Positions 8,951 through 17,643 of a stretch of 64,000 bases of DNA are shown in pieces. Both the position numbers and the translations under genes were made by a program. Position 1 is the first letter of the stretch; each line of letters starts with the position of its first letter. The DNA comes from CAZIUL01 sp964542475 (GTDB lineage Bacteria; Planctomycetota; B15-G4; CAYZWU01), in NCBI GenBank assembly GCA_964542475.1, contig CAZIUL010000024.1, forward strand, positions 1 to 64,000. The letters are read 5' to 3'. The notes under the pieces were generated by a model. That model ran no database searches and had not been told where the DNA came from. It was given only the letters and a program-made list of their open reading frames with translations.

Positions 8951-10135
8951 CTAATCAATGGGCGGCAGTACGGTTCGGATATCAAGATCCTTGGACTCCA
9001 GGTCCACCAGCAAAAGCCGGCCCGGGGCATCCTCCTCGTACACGGTGGTGCTGATCGCGATCCAACGCCCGTCCGGGGAGGGGGCGGGCTGCAGCGCAAC
9101 AACCAGATCTTCGTTCCGCTTTGTATCCCGGTCAAAGGGAAGCTCCCGGGTTCGAAGCACGCCTTTTACCGGATGGATCTGTGAAAGCACTGGCAAGGGA
9201 TCCGTTGCACCCGTTTTTTCAGGTAGGTATACGATCCAAACGGTTTCCGAGTTCAAAGAAAAGCAGAGCCCGCCCAGTCTTTTGACTTTAACGGGGAGTT
9301 TCGGCCTGCCCTTGGAGGAGCCGGTCAAAAAACACAAAAAGCTCACCCCCTCCCCGCCCATGCTGTAGCAGAAGCACACATTCTTCCCATCGGGAGAAAC
9401 GGCCAACAACGGATGAAACTCGTTCACCCTGCAAACGATCATGGGCTGGTCGAATCTTTCTTCATCAGCCCGGAAAAGACCCATTGTCACATCGGTCATT
9501 CCCTTCTCATCGCCTCCGTCCAAGCGGTCCCCTCCCGTCCTCATTGTTTCCCGAAGATAATAGATTCGGCCCCCGCCTTGCGCCAGAACCGCTGGCAACG
9601 GATCGCCCACATGGACGACTTCCGTTCCGGCTGGGGTGATCTTACAAAGGGCGAACTCGGCTTTCTCTTCCGGGGTAAACCAGATGTTTCCCGCATCATC
9701 CAGCACCGGGGGCATGACGGAAATTTCCTCTTTCCCGCCAAGGTTGAGGGTGCGAATCGTATCGAAAGCCCGTGTTTCCGGATCCAGGGTCATGAGCAAC
9801 GCCTGCTTCTTTTTACCCACGAAACTTTTTTTCTCTTTGTCCGAGACCGATTCTATCTTCATGGCGGCCAGAATCGAGAGCTTGTTCCCCTTCCAGAAAG
9901 TATGGGGGTAATAAATCCCCGAATCCTCGCTGAATGAGAACACTTTCTTCGTCACACCTGTGTCCAGCTCGTGGACAGCCACGGCGCAGCTTTCCTCCTT
10001 AACGTTGCAGACGTAGGTGAAGGATACCTTCTTCGAATCCGGGCTCCACGAAGGACGGCACGACAAGGCGTAAACGAAAAGGGCGGCCACTGCAGTCAAA
10101 CCCGCCAACCGTTGCATGGTTTTCATCGCTTTCAT
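8951..10135 (-). CDS. Putative lipoprotein with TolB/WD40-like propeller
   Basis: About 394 residues from ATG 10135; upstream in-frame starts add a non-signal extension. The N-terminus (MKAMKTMQRLAGLTAVAALF) is a signal sequence ending in YALSC, an imperfect lipobox. Immediately after comes RPSWSPDSKKVSFTY and later HPLLAVSPDGKNVCF and PSPDGRWIAISTTV. These SPDGxx repeats are typical of PD40/TolB-like beta-propellers. It is probably anchored in the envelope. The function is unknown, and no protease or ligand-binding domain accompanies the propeller. It sits between DUF2085 and the second beta-helix protein, all on the minus strand. Confidence 0.7.
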   Translation of the reverse strand: MKAMKTMQRLAGLTAVAALFVYALSCRPSWSPDSKKVSFTYVCNVKEESCAVAVHELDTGVTKKVFSFSEDSGIYYPHTFWKGNKLSILAAMKIESVSDKEKKSFVGKKKQALLMTLDPETRAFDTIRTLNLGGKEEISVMPPVLDDAGNIWFTPEEKAEFALCKITPAGTEVVHVGDPLPAVLAQGGGRIYYLRETMRTGGDRLDGGDEKGMTDVTMGLFRADEERFDQPMIVCRVNEFHPLLAVSPDGKNVCFCYSMGGEGVSFLCFLTGSSKGRPKLPVKVKRLGGLCFSLNSETVWIVYLPEKTGATDPLPVLSQIHPVKGVLRTRELPFDRDTKRNEDLVVALQPAPSPDGRWIAISTTVYEEDAPGRLLLVDLESKDLDIRTVLPPID

Positions 10136-10253
10136 CCAAATTCGGATTTCCACTGAATACAAATGGCACCAGGACAAAACCATGATGCGCACGGCCAACC
10201 TGTTCAGTCAAGCTTATAAAACGGTCACATAAAAACACTGCACGATCTTCTCC

Positions 10254-11864
10254 TTATCGTTGCTCAACGCTCATCGTGCAGAGGTTCGTCAGCTTCAGCG
10301 GCGTCCCCATGATAGCCTGCATGTAGAGGTCAAACGGTGCGGGAAGCGATGGAGGCAATGCTATGGGGAGAACCATTACACCGTTTGAAGGAATGGTTCC
10401 AATCGGCCCTGTTCCAAAGACGGGCGGCATCAGGTACCAGTCACCATAAGCACCAGGCATCGGCGGATCAAGCACACCGGAGACACAGTAGTAAAGTCCC
10501 ACCGGAGACGAGCCGGGCAGGTCAATGAATTTCAGCTCGATCGAGCTGCCGGGTGTGGCGTTGCCCATGTAGTAAAGGTGCCGGTAAAACTCGTCCGCTC
10601 CCATGTCCACGGTGCCGTACGCGATACGAGGGTCTTCTTCGAAGTCATGATCCGTGATCTCAGGGGCTGAGTTGTCCCCCGTGTCGATGCAGGGGGAATC
10701 CCATGTAAGGTGGAAGTCGCAGCTCGCAGGATCGACAAAGAGCGGGTCGGCGTCTATCATGCCGGGTCCCCAGATGAGAGTGCATCCCGGATCCACGTGA
10801 ATCGATGCCTGGCCGTTTTTCAGCAAAGAATGGCTGATAAGGAGCGACGATGGGTTGGCGGTGGTCCAGTTTCTAATTTCCGGCCCCACAGCTGCGTGGT
10901 TTTCCCAGAGCACCGAGTTTGTCACAACCGTGTCGGCGTTATAGTAGCTGCTGATGCCGCCTCCGCTGTTGAGTGCACTGTTGTTGAACAGGGTGTTGTT
11001 CGTGATCAACGTTGTCGACGAGGTGCCGCAGCTGATCCCGCCGCCGTCCAGTGTGACCTTGTTCCCTGCAATGATGTTGTTCGTTATAATGGAGGTATCC
11101 GAGTTGGAGCAGCAGATGCCACCGCCGACGTGCGCCGAATTTTCCAGGAACAAGTTGCCTGCCATTGTGCCGGAACAGAAGGAGAACCGGGCCCCGCCGC
11201 CGCGTTTACCCGCGGTGTTTCCATGGAAGATGTTTTGTATGATCTGGGGAAAATCCGACTCCCAGCAGTTGATCCCCCCCCCGCTCCAGCCGGTATGGTT
11301 TTCGAAAAAGCTGTTTCCCAAGATAAGCGGTGAAGAATGCTCCTGGCACAGGATGCCGGCTCCTGCAATGCCGGACGAGTTCCCGATAAATCCGTTGTTT
11401 TGAATCGTCGGGCTGGACCAAGCATTGCAGCGGATTCCACCACCGCCTTCCAAAGCGTTGTTGTCCGCAAAAACGTTGTTAATGACAAGCGGTGAAGCCG
11501 CGTTCAGGGAGAGTCCGCCTCCGTACATGCTCAGCCCGTTTTTTACTGTGAATCCTTCGAGCACCGTGTCAGTGCCTGCAGGGAAACCGATTGTGACCAC
11601 ACTCCCTGCCTGGTTCCCGTCAATGATCGTGTTGCCTGGGCCGCTGCTGCTTCTGAGCGAGAGAGACTTCCCCCTGAAAGAGATGTTTTCCATGTACGTC
11701 CCGGCCGCCACGAGCACGGTGTCTCCGCTCTTTGCAGAGTCTATTCCGGCCTGGATAGTCGGCTGATCAGCTGGGATATGTATTGTGGCGGACATGGCAA
11801 CGACTGGATAAGCGAGAACGATGGCTGTAACGACTAAAAATCGAATGGCTTGCTCCTTGATCAT
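10254..11864 (-). CDS. Secreted right-handed parallel beta-helix protein (paralogue)
   Basis: 536 residues from ATG 11864; an ATG six codons upstream is possible but spoils the signal peptide. The signal sequence IRFLVVTAIVLAYPVVAMSA is followed by TIHIPADQPTIQAGIDSAKS, the standard opening of the NosD/DUF1565 beta-helix family. About eleven Gly-rich coils (pattern GGGISC...TTLITNNTLFNN) follow. A short domain after FVDPASCDFHLTWDSPCIDTG is also seen in the 1619-3322 paralogue, and the C-terminal beta domain differs. It is predicted to be extracellular and may bind or cleave polysaccharide. The two paralogues frame the exported-protein region. Confidence 0.8.
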   Translation of the reverse strand: MIKEQAIRFLVVTAIVLAYPVVAMSATIHIPADQPTIQAGIDSAKSGDTVLVAAGTYMENISFRGKSLSLRSSSGPGNTIIDGNQAGSVVTIGFPAGTDTVLEGFTVKNGLSMYGGGLSLNAASPLVINNVFADNNALEGGGGIRCNAWSSPTIQNNGFIGNSSGIAGAGILCQEHSSPLILGNSFFENHTGWSGGGINCWESDFPQIIQNIFHGNTAGKRGGGARFSFCSGTMAGNLFLENSAHVGGGICCSNSDTSIITNNIIAGNKVTLDGGGISCGTSSTTLITNNTLFNNSALNSGGGISSYYNADTVVTNSVLWENHAAVGPEIRNWTTANPSSLLISHSLLKNGQASIHVDPGCTLIWGPGMIDADPLFVDPASCDFHLTWDSPCIDTGDNSAPEITDHDFEEDPRIAYGTVDMGADEFYRHLYYMGNATPGSSIELKFIDLPGSSPVGLYYCVSGVLDPPMPGAYGDWYLMPPVFGTGPIGTIPSNGVMVLPIALPPSLPAPFDLYMQAIMGTPLKLTNLCTMSVEQR

Positions 11865-11957
11865 CTTGGATTCTCTTCTCAATCAACGGGGAAATTATAT
11901 ATCTTGAGATGTTGATTTGTCGAGGAGATTCCCTTCGCAGCACCCAGCAGTTTTTTT

Positions 11958-12209
11958 CTACTCCGCTGATGCCTCCACAAGAGCCAGGATGGGGGCACGG
12001 ATCTTCTCCGGGAGCGATGGCCAGAGCTTCACCAACCGGACAAGGTTCTCGGGCAGATCCAATCCCGTAATGCTTATGTAATGTTCCTCTTGTGCCTTTG
12101 TTGTGTTCCCGGAGGTTCCGGGCTTGGTATGTGATGTGCCCGGTTTTGTCCGGCCTTTACAGGCGGCCTCTTCCCTATCCCCTTGCCCCTGTCCGGCTTG
12201 TGACAACAA
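11958..12209 (-). pseudogene. Small ORF resembling an integrase-tail fragment
   Basis: 83 codons. The first half is low-complexity (Gly/Gln/Lys, repeated TKPGTS) and has no recognisable fold. The last ~35 residues, LDLPENLVRLVKLWPSLPEK followed by IRAPILALVEAS, form an amphipathic helical tail like that seen after the catalytic domain of some tyrosine recombinases. It starts at the edge of the tRNA-Leu terminator, a usual place for integration relics. No catalytic R-H-R-Y residues are present, so at best it is a remnant; it may also not be expressed. The family link is a weak recollection. Confidence 0.3.
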
Positions 12210-12238
12210 AGGACCGGGTTTTGACTCGCCCGGTCCTT
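12209..12238 (-). terminator. Terminator downstream of tRNA-Leu
   Basis: Ten-base perfect arms AAGGACCGGG and CCCGGTCCTT with a 10-base loop. Read on the minus strand it is followed by TTTGTTGT. It lies 18 bases beyond the encoded CCA of the tRNA. Confidence 0.8.
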
Positions 12239-12256
12239 CGTGTGATTTGTCGTAAC

Positions 12257-12345
12257 TGGTGCCGGGAGGGGGACTTGAACCCCCACCGAGAAAAAATCTC
12301 GACTAGGCCCTCAACCTAGCGCGTCTGCCATTCCGCCATCCCGGC
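12257..12345 (-). tRNA. tRNA-Leu (anticodon GAG)
   Basis: The minus-strand sequence starts GCCGGGATGGCGGAATGGCA and ends with acceptor TCCCGGC, discriminator A and an encoded CCA. The anticodon stem CTAGG/CCTAG encloses loop TTGAGGG with anticodon GAG, reading CUC/CUU leucine codons. A long variable arm (GAGA/TCTC hairpin) marks it as a type II tRNA, and the T arm carries GGGGGTTCAAGTCCCCC. All arms pair. Confidence 0.97.
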
Positions 12346-12493
12346 ATTTGTGTGTTTGTCAACGGAACGCTTGCGCGCATTCCAGATCGGAAGATTCTAT
12401 TATCAAGCCGTCCGGCTTTCCACAACAAATTTACCCTAACTTTGAAAACCGACTCCTGCGGGGGATTCTTCAACAGGCATGGAGCGTTTTGCT

Positions 12494-14497
12494 CTATTCC
12501 GAAAAAAGCGAGCTTATCCGGACAGACAGATCCATGTCGCTGATATTGATGTTCATCACGAGCGTGACGCTGTTGATAAGGTCTATCCATTCGAGGCGTT
12601 TCCTGAACTCGCTGGTAAGGCGGGGAATCTCCACATCCTCGATCTTTTGTTCTATCTCCTGCATGCGGGCATCCGCCCACCTGTCCACCTTCCGCTCGAC
12701 ATCCGCAGGAAGAGTCTCTCTCCCCGCGTACTTTGGAAACTCGCGACGAACGACTTCCTCCTCGATCTTTTTCCTTTCCGCTTCCAGATCTAGTTGCGAG
12801 TTCACCTCCGCCCAGTAAACCGCGTAGTCATGAAGAGCGCTCTTCACCCCGTCCGCATCCAGAAAAAAAGCCAGGTTGCCGTGCCCCTTCAAGAACTCGG
12901 ATACCGGCCTGTACTTGGCGCTCTCCTTCAACGACCTTCCCGCCTGCCTTCTGGCGTTGAGCATGTCCTGGAGAAAGGATGACGATGTGGCCAGCAGGAA
13001 ATATCTGTCGTCGAGCACCGTGTACGCGATCTGCTCGATATCGTCCATGTCCGGAGGCTTGATCCCCTTGACCCGGCAGCCGTGGATCAGGCTCTTGTAC
13101 TGCCACATCTCGAAGTTCAGCTGCTTGCTGTTCTGCATCTCCACAACGGTCTTCTCGATGCTCTTGTAGTACTCCATGTTCTTTATCTCCAGCACGAGCC
13201 CGATGATCGGCAGGGGCTGGATACCCCGTTTCAGCGCCTTGTCCACACCCCTCGGCCTGAGCGCGACATAAAGCATGTCCCCGAACGTATCGTCCAGCTT
13301 TTCGATAAAATCCCAGATCCCGGTCACGTCCCAGTTTCTGTTGTAGCGCCTCCCGTTCCGGATCGTGTCGTTGATCAGCTTTTTCATCTCGGGATCCAGG
13401 TTGTTTTCCATGATCTTCAAAAACAGTTCGAGGTTGACCCTGGCGCACCCGGCAAAGAACACGTCTTCCGGCAGCATGGAAGAAAGGAAATCGAGTTTTT
13501 TCTCTATCGGAACGCTCTCGATCCCGAAAAAACCGGTTTCAGCCTCTCCCACGCTTTCGGTGTTTAAATCGATCCTGGACTCGATATCGATGTGCGAGCC
13601 TGTTTTCAAGGACACGGCGGCTGTCTTAAAAAACGAGGGATCAAAGATGTCCATTGCGGTCATGACGCTGAAATCTATCTTGTTCTCCTTCCATTCGTCA
13701 TCGAACGAAACCCTGTTAAAAACCTGTTCCAGGTTGGCGTGAATATCGACGTGGTCCGTACCGTTCCCCGCATCGAAAGAAACCACCTCTCTATACGCAA
13801 GCCTTCCGCCAAGGCTCAGGTCGATGGCCGCCTTCTCCATCCTTATCAGGTCGCAGATCTCTTTTACGAGCTCTTCATCATCCCCGAACAAGACCAGGTC
13901 AGCGGAGCGCTTCAAATAAAACTCCCTGCCATCTCCCAGAACCAGGGTCCTGTACCCTTCGGGATTGGAAAAGGAGCTGCTTTCCGAAAGAAGGTCGTCC
14001 CCGGCCATCCCCCGCGCCCAATCCCAGCAAAAGAGTTCGAACGCCAGCTTCGCCTTCCACGAGCACCTGAAAAACGCGGCGTAGGAAAACGGGATATCTC
14101 CGCCTTCCCTGAACTTCCCCGCGAAAGCGATCTCCCTGCCCAGGACATCCTTGAGCGGGTCGATCAAGGGCAGGTCCGCGACAGCCTCCCTGACCATCCC
14201 TACATACCGCTCAAGCTCAAGGCCGGAGGCGATCTCCATGTAGTGCTCTGTGCGGGTGAAAGCCCTCCATTCGCTGTTGACCTCGAGCTGCCGAAAGAAC
14301 CGGGGCACGGGGAAACGATCGAAATCATCCATCAGACCTTCCTTGCACACAAACAGATCCACATCCCTTGGAACAGCGAAATCGATCCGGCCGAAAGGTT
14401 CTTCGAAAGGCGAGAAAAAAAGCATCGTGAAAAGGAAGTAGAGGATGGGAAGGGTGAACAGCAAGAAGATGCTGAGCCGCTTGAACCTCATTTTCAT
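12494..14497 (-). CDS. Large membrane-anchored hypothetical protein (DUF3352-like architecture)
   Basis: 667 residues. ATG 14497 follows AGAGAGG. An uncleaved N-terminal signal anchor (residues about 8-29, LSIFLLFTLPILYFLFTMLF) is followed by a ~600-residue soluble region predicted to lie outside the cytoplasm. The pattern of long alternating strands and helices with ADLVLFGDDEELVKEI and YFLLATSSSFLQDML resembles DUF3352-type envelope proteins, but the match is architectural only. Near the C-terminus is a strongly charged helical segment (LDLEAERKKIEEEVVRREF) that could form a coiled coil. No catalytic motif is seen. It is divergent from the S41 protease gene across a 232-base intergenic region, suggesting a shared envelope-quality context. 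Confidence 0.55.
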   Translation of the reverse strand: MKMRFKRLSIFLLFTLPILYFLFTMLFFSPFEEPFGRIDFAVPRDVDLFVCKEGLMDDFDRFPVPRFFRQLEVNSEWRAFTRTEHYMEIASGLELERYVGMVREAVADLPLIDPLKDVLGREIAFAGKFREGGDIPFSYAAFFRCSWKAKLAFELFCWDWARGMAGDDLLSESSSFSNPEGYRTLVLGDGREFYLKRSADLVLFGDDEELVKEICDLIRMEKAAIDLSLGGRLAYREVVSFDAGNGTDHVDIHANLEQVFNRVSFDDEWKENKIDFSVMTAMDIFDPSFFKTAAVSLKTGSHIDIESRIDLNTESVGEAETGFFGIESVPIEKKLDFLSSMLPEDVFFAGCARVNLELFLKIMENNLDPEMKKLINDTIRNGRRYNRNWDVTGIWDFIEKLDDTFGDMLYVALRPRGVDKALKRGIQPLPIIGLVLEIKNMEYYKSIEKTVVEMQNSKQLNFEMWQYKSLIHGCRVKGIKPPDMDDIEQIAYTVLDDRYFLLATSSSFLQDMLNARRQAGRSLKESAKYRPVSEFLKGHGNLAFFLDADGVKSALHDYAVYWAEVNSQLDLEAERKKIEEEVVRREFPKYAGRETLPADVERKVDRWADARMQEIEQKIEDVEIPRLTSEFRKRLEWIDLINSVTLVMNINISDMDLSVRISSLFSE

Positions 14498-14571
14498 CTG
14501 ACAAAACCTCTCTTTATCATCAAAGCCCGCGCGAGAAAGGCAGGCAAGTTCCGAATAGTTTATGACCCCTT

Positions 14572-14577
14572 ATTATA
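14572..14577 (-). promoter_or_regulatory. Candidate -10 box for the 12494-14497 gene
   Basis: A perfect TATAAT lies on the minus strand in the 232-base divergent spacer (14498-14729), about 75 bases before the start codon. No good -35 is visible at 16-18 bases (TCGATC is the best), so this is only a weak promoter call. Confidence 0.3.
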
Positions 14578-14729
14578 CGAGCCTATTCCCGAAATGATCG
14601 AAAATACGATCATCGTCCATGCATCTATTGCAACCGGGTACCCGCTCTGGTTAAATCAACCGAACGCACAATTGGCTGTCAAACTCGCCGACAGAAATAT
14701 TTTGGGCCAAATACGATCGGATCCTTTTC

Positions 14730-16070
14730 ATGAAACTCCGCCGGAAGGTCATTATCTCCGCCCTCGGAACATCCGCGCTCATAACCATCCTTGTCGTATC
14801 GATATTGAAAGACAACGGATCGATGGGGCAGGCTGCCGATCAACCCGGGGGCTGTTCCGTGGAAGGGGCCGAATTCGCGGCTGATATACACCGGTTGATG
14901 CTGGACCACTGTGCCGTTGATCTGGATGCGGGCGAGGAGCTCTTCATGCGCGCTGTTGAAGAAATGGTCGAATCCGTACCGCACTCCCACTTTTATCCTC
15001 CGGAAGAAGTAATCTCTTTCAAAAATGAGGTCAAAGGAAAACGGATCGGGCTCGGTATCCGCCTGATCGCTGAGCGAGGCGGTCTTTTTGTGAGCGGTAC
15101 AGCCTTCAAATCGCAAGGTTATGAAAAGCTGGCCGCGGGCGACGAGATCATCGAGATAGAGGGGCACCCCACAAAAAACATGACGCTCGACGATGCGTAC
15201 ACTCTCATGCGCGGAGACGGTAAAAAGGGAACATGCTGTGCCTTGAAGGTGATAAAAGCCGTATCAGGCAACACAGACATCTGCAGCATCGTCCGGACGG
15301 AAATAAACATACCCTCCGTTCTCGGCAGGCGGATTCCGGATGAAACGTCCTGCATAGGATACATCAATATCTGCTGCTTCCAGACCCGGACATTCTCCGA
15401 GTTCCTGATGGTATACAACAGCTTGAAAGAAAGGGGTGTCGAATCGCTGATCCTGGACCTCAGGTTCAACCCCGGCGGAGTGCTGGAAGGCGCGCTCAAG
15501 ATAGCCAACTTCTTCGTTGCTGAAGGGATCCTTCTCAAAACCCGGGGCCGCCATCCGGACTACGACAAAACATACAGCGCAATCAGAAAACGCTGCAATA
15601 ACCCCAAGATCCGCCTCGCTGTGCTCATCAACAACGAAAGCGCCTCAGCAGCCGAGGTTCTTGCCGGTGTGCTTCAGGATCACGAGCGGGCGACCCTGAT
15701 CGGCACGGAGTCCTGCGGCAAAGGAGTCACACAGGCCACCTTCGATATGGAGTTCCTTGGAAAACCGGTCAAGGTCAAGATCCCCACAGCGCTCTGTTAC
15801 CTTCCCTCGGGGCGATGTGTCGAAAAGGAACAAGCGTTTGGAAATCCGCTCACAGGAGGGCTGAAGCCTGATATAATAATAACGCTTTGTGCAGAAGACA
15901 AACGCAGAATCAAAAAGCGCATAGAGATTGAGAGAGAAGCCCTCCCGTGCGCTCCCCTGACAGGAACGGGCATATGGAATAAGGAAGAGCTTTTCCCTGA
16001 CAGCCAGCTGGAAGCCGCGGTCAGCCTCATGAACGGTGACCGGGCTCCAGCCTCCGATAAAAAAAAATGA
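14730..16070 (+). CDS. S41 family carboxyl-terminal processing protease
   Basis: 446 residues with an N-terminal signal anchor (residues about 7-25). A PDZ-like domain follows (about 95-180; GLGIRLIAERGGLFV, GDEIIEIEG), then the tail-specific protease core. Catalytic serine lies in NNESASAAEVLAGVL and the general-base lysine in GTESCGKGVTQ. Both are in the expected order and spacing for the Ser-Lys dyad of CtpA/Prc enzymes. It should degrade or process C-termini of periplasmic proteins. Its stop overlaps the upstream ATG of the ACT protein (ATGA), so the two are probably co-transcribed. The core has more cysteines (ICCF, GTCCA) than usual for this family. Confidence 0.88.
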   Translation: MKLRRKVIISALGTSALITILVVSILKDNGSMGQAADQPGGCSVEGAEFAADIHRLMLDHCAVDLDAGEELFMRAVEEMVESVPHSHFYPPEEVISFKNEVKGKRIGLGIRLIAERGGLFVSGTAFKSQGYEKLAAGDEIIEIEGHPTKNMTLDDAYTLMRGDGKKGTCCALKVIKAVSGNTDICSIVRTEINIPSVLGRRIPDETSCIGYINICCFQTRTFSEFLMVYNSLKERGVESLILDLRFNPGGVLEGALKIANFFVAEGILLKTRGRHPDYDKTYSAIRKRCNNPKIRLAVLINNESASAAEVLAGVLQDHERATLIGTESCGKGVTQATFDMEFLGKPVKVKIPTALCYLPSGRCVEKEQAFGNPLTGGLKPDIIITLCAEDKRRIKKRIEIEREALPCAPLTGTGIWNKEELFPDSQLEAAVSLMNGDRAPASDKKK

Positions 16071-16081
16071 AAGGACCCCTC

Positions 16082-16510
16082 ATGAACCTCAAATCGCAGA
16101 TAACCGTTTTCCTCGAAAACCAACCCGGAACAATGTCCAAGGTCTGCAACCTGATGCTCGAACAGGGCATCAACATACATGCTTTCACCCTGTTTGGAAC
16201 CGTGGATCACGGCGTGCTGCGCATCGTCTGCGACCAGACGGACAAAGCCATCGGCGTGCTCTCCGATGTCGGATTCCTCGCCATCGAGTCCAAGGTCATC
16301 GAGATCCCCGCGGAAAACTCGCCGGGAACACTGCACAGCATCAGCGCCCTTCTCTTCGACAAGGGAGTGAACATCGAATACGGCTACGGCAGCACCAGCT
16401 TTTCCAGCTCGCAGGAGCGGTTCTTTCTGCAGGCATCCGACAACCAGAAAGCGCTCCGTATCCTCAACAAAAAGTATCCGACAGGTATAAGCGAGCCTCC
16501 AAAAAAGTGA
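16082..16510 (+). CDS. Tandem ACT-domain amino-acid-binding protein
   Basis: 142 residues from ATG 16082, preferred because AAAGGA stands at proper spacing; an earlier ATG at 16067 overlaps the protease stop. Two ACT domains are visible: residues about 1-68 (QITVFLENQPGTMSKVCNLM) and 70-135 (IEIPAENSPGTLHSISALLF). Each has the usual N/S-x-P-G-x-L loop that binds amino-acid ligands at the dimer interface. There is no catalytic domain, so this is a stand-alone regulator or sensor of amino-acid levels, similar to small ACT proteins of anaerobes. It lies in a run with the S41 protease and tsaD. Confidence 0.85.
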   Translation: MNLKSQITVFLENQPGTMSKVCNLMLEQGINIHAFTLFGTVDHGVLRIVCDQTDKAIGVLSDVGFLAIESKVIEIPAENSPGTLHSISALLFDKGVNIEYGYGSTSFSSSQERFFLQASDNQKALRILNKKYPTGISEPPKK

Positions 16511-16570
16511 CCGCAACCCTGTTCCGCGGGCGAAAACACCTGCTGTCATTCGGAAAGGCATAGCCTGGCC

Positions 16571-17614
16571 ATGAAGATCCTTGGCATCGAATCATCGTGT
16601 GATGAATGCGCGGCCGCTGTGGTGGAGCGGGGCGAAAAGGTTCTCTCACACGTTGTTGCCTCGCAGATCTCGATCCATGCCCGCTTTGGCGGAGTCGTTC
16701 CGGAGATCGCAAGCCGCCGACACCTGGAAAGCATCATTCCCGTGATAGAGCAGGCGCTCGACGAGGCGGGAACAACCATCCGGCAGGTTGACGCTGTTGC
16801 GGTGACGAACCGGCCCGGCCTGATCGGCGCGCTGCTTATCGGCCTTTCGGCAGCCAAGGGCCTCGCCCTGGCAGCGAACAAGCCTCTCATACCGGTACAC
16901 CACATAGAGGCGCACATATACTCCTCCATAATGAACGTGAAAGAGCCTGACTTCCCCATAATCGCCCTCGTGGTTTCGGGTGGACACACATCGCTCTACC
17001 ATCTACGCTCCCTGCTCGACATGGAAACAGTGGGTTTCACACTGGATGATGCCGCGGGCGAGGCGTTTGACAAGGTATCATCGATACTCGGGCTTGGCTA
17101 CCCGGGCGGGCCGGCAATAGAAAAAACAGCCCGCGGAAAAGGCAAGGGCAACATCCGCTTCCCCCGCTCCTTTCCAGGAAAAGACGGGTTTAACTTTTCC
17201 TTCAGCGGCATCAAAACCGCTGTCCTCTACCACTGCAGGGGTAATCCCGGCAGGGCGGGTTTCGAAAAAAGTGAAAAAACCGGTTCGAAAAAAAGGTTCG
17301 ACCCTGAAAACGCAGAGAACGTTGCCGAGGTGGCGGCGTCCTTTCAGGCCGCTGTAGTGGATGTGCTTGTCCGCCGGACCATGGAGGCCGCAAAAAAATT
17401 CGGTGCCGGCGCTGTGGCGATTGGAGGCGGAGTGGCAGCCAACAGCCTGCTCAGAGAAGAGATGGCCCGCGAGGCATCCTCCATGGGTGTGCCGATCTTC
17501 ATGCCGCCCATGAGCCTTGCCACGGATAACGCTGTAATGGTTGCCGGACTCGGCTACCATCTTTTTCACGCCGGAAAAACCGGCAAGCTCGACATCGACG
17601 CGCATCCTAGATGA
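16571..17614 (+). CDS. tsaD: tRNA N6-adenosine threonylcarbamoyltransferase
   Basis: 347 residues, normal for the family. It transfers the threonylcarbamoyl group from TC-AMP to A37 of ANN-decoding tRNAs, working with TsaB/TsaE (not in this window). Diagnostic motifs are MKILGIESSCDECAAAVVE at the N-terminus, NRPGLIGALLIG, the metal-binding HHIEAH, VVSGGHTSLYH, DDAAGEAFDKV and GGGVAANSLLR. The ATG at 16571 has only a weak purine-rich stretch upstream, but the sequence starts exactly where TsaD proteins do. larB follows with no gap. Confidence 0.97.
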   Translation: MKILGIESSCDECAAAVVERGEKVLSHVVASQISIHARFGGVVPEIASRRHLESIIPVIEQALDEAGTTIRQVDAVAVTNRPGLIGALLIGLSAAKGLALAANKPLIPVHHIEAHIYSSIMNVKEPDFPIIALVVSGGHTSLYHLRSLLDMETVGFTLDDAAGEAFDKVSSILGLGYPGGPAIEKTARGKGKGNIRFPRSFPGKDGFNFSFSGIKTAVLYHCRGNPGRAGFEKSEKTGSKKRFDPENAENVAEVAASFQAAVVDVLVRRTMEAAKKFGAGAVAIGGGVAANSLLREEMAREASSMGVPIFMPPMSLATDNAVMVAGLGYHLFHAGKTGKLDIDAHPR

Positions 17615-17643
17615 AACCGCCCCGGCGGAACGGAGAACAGAAA

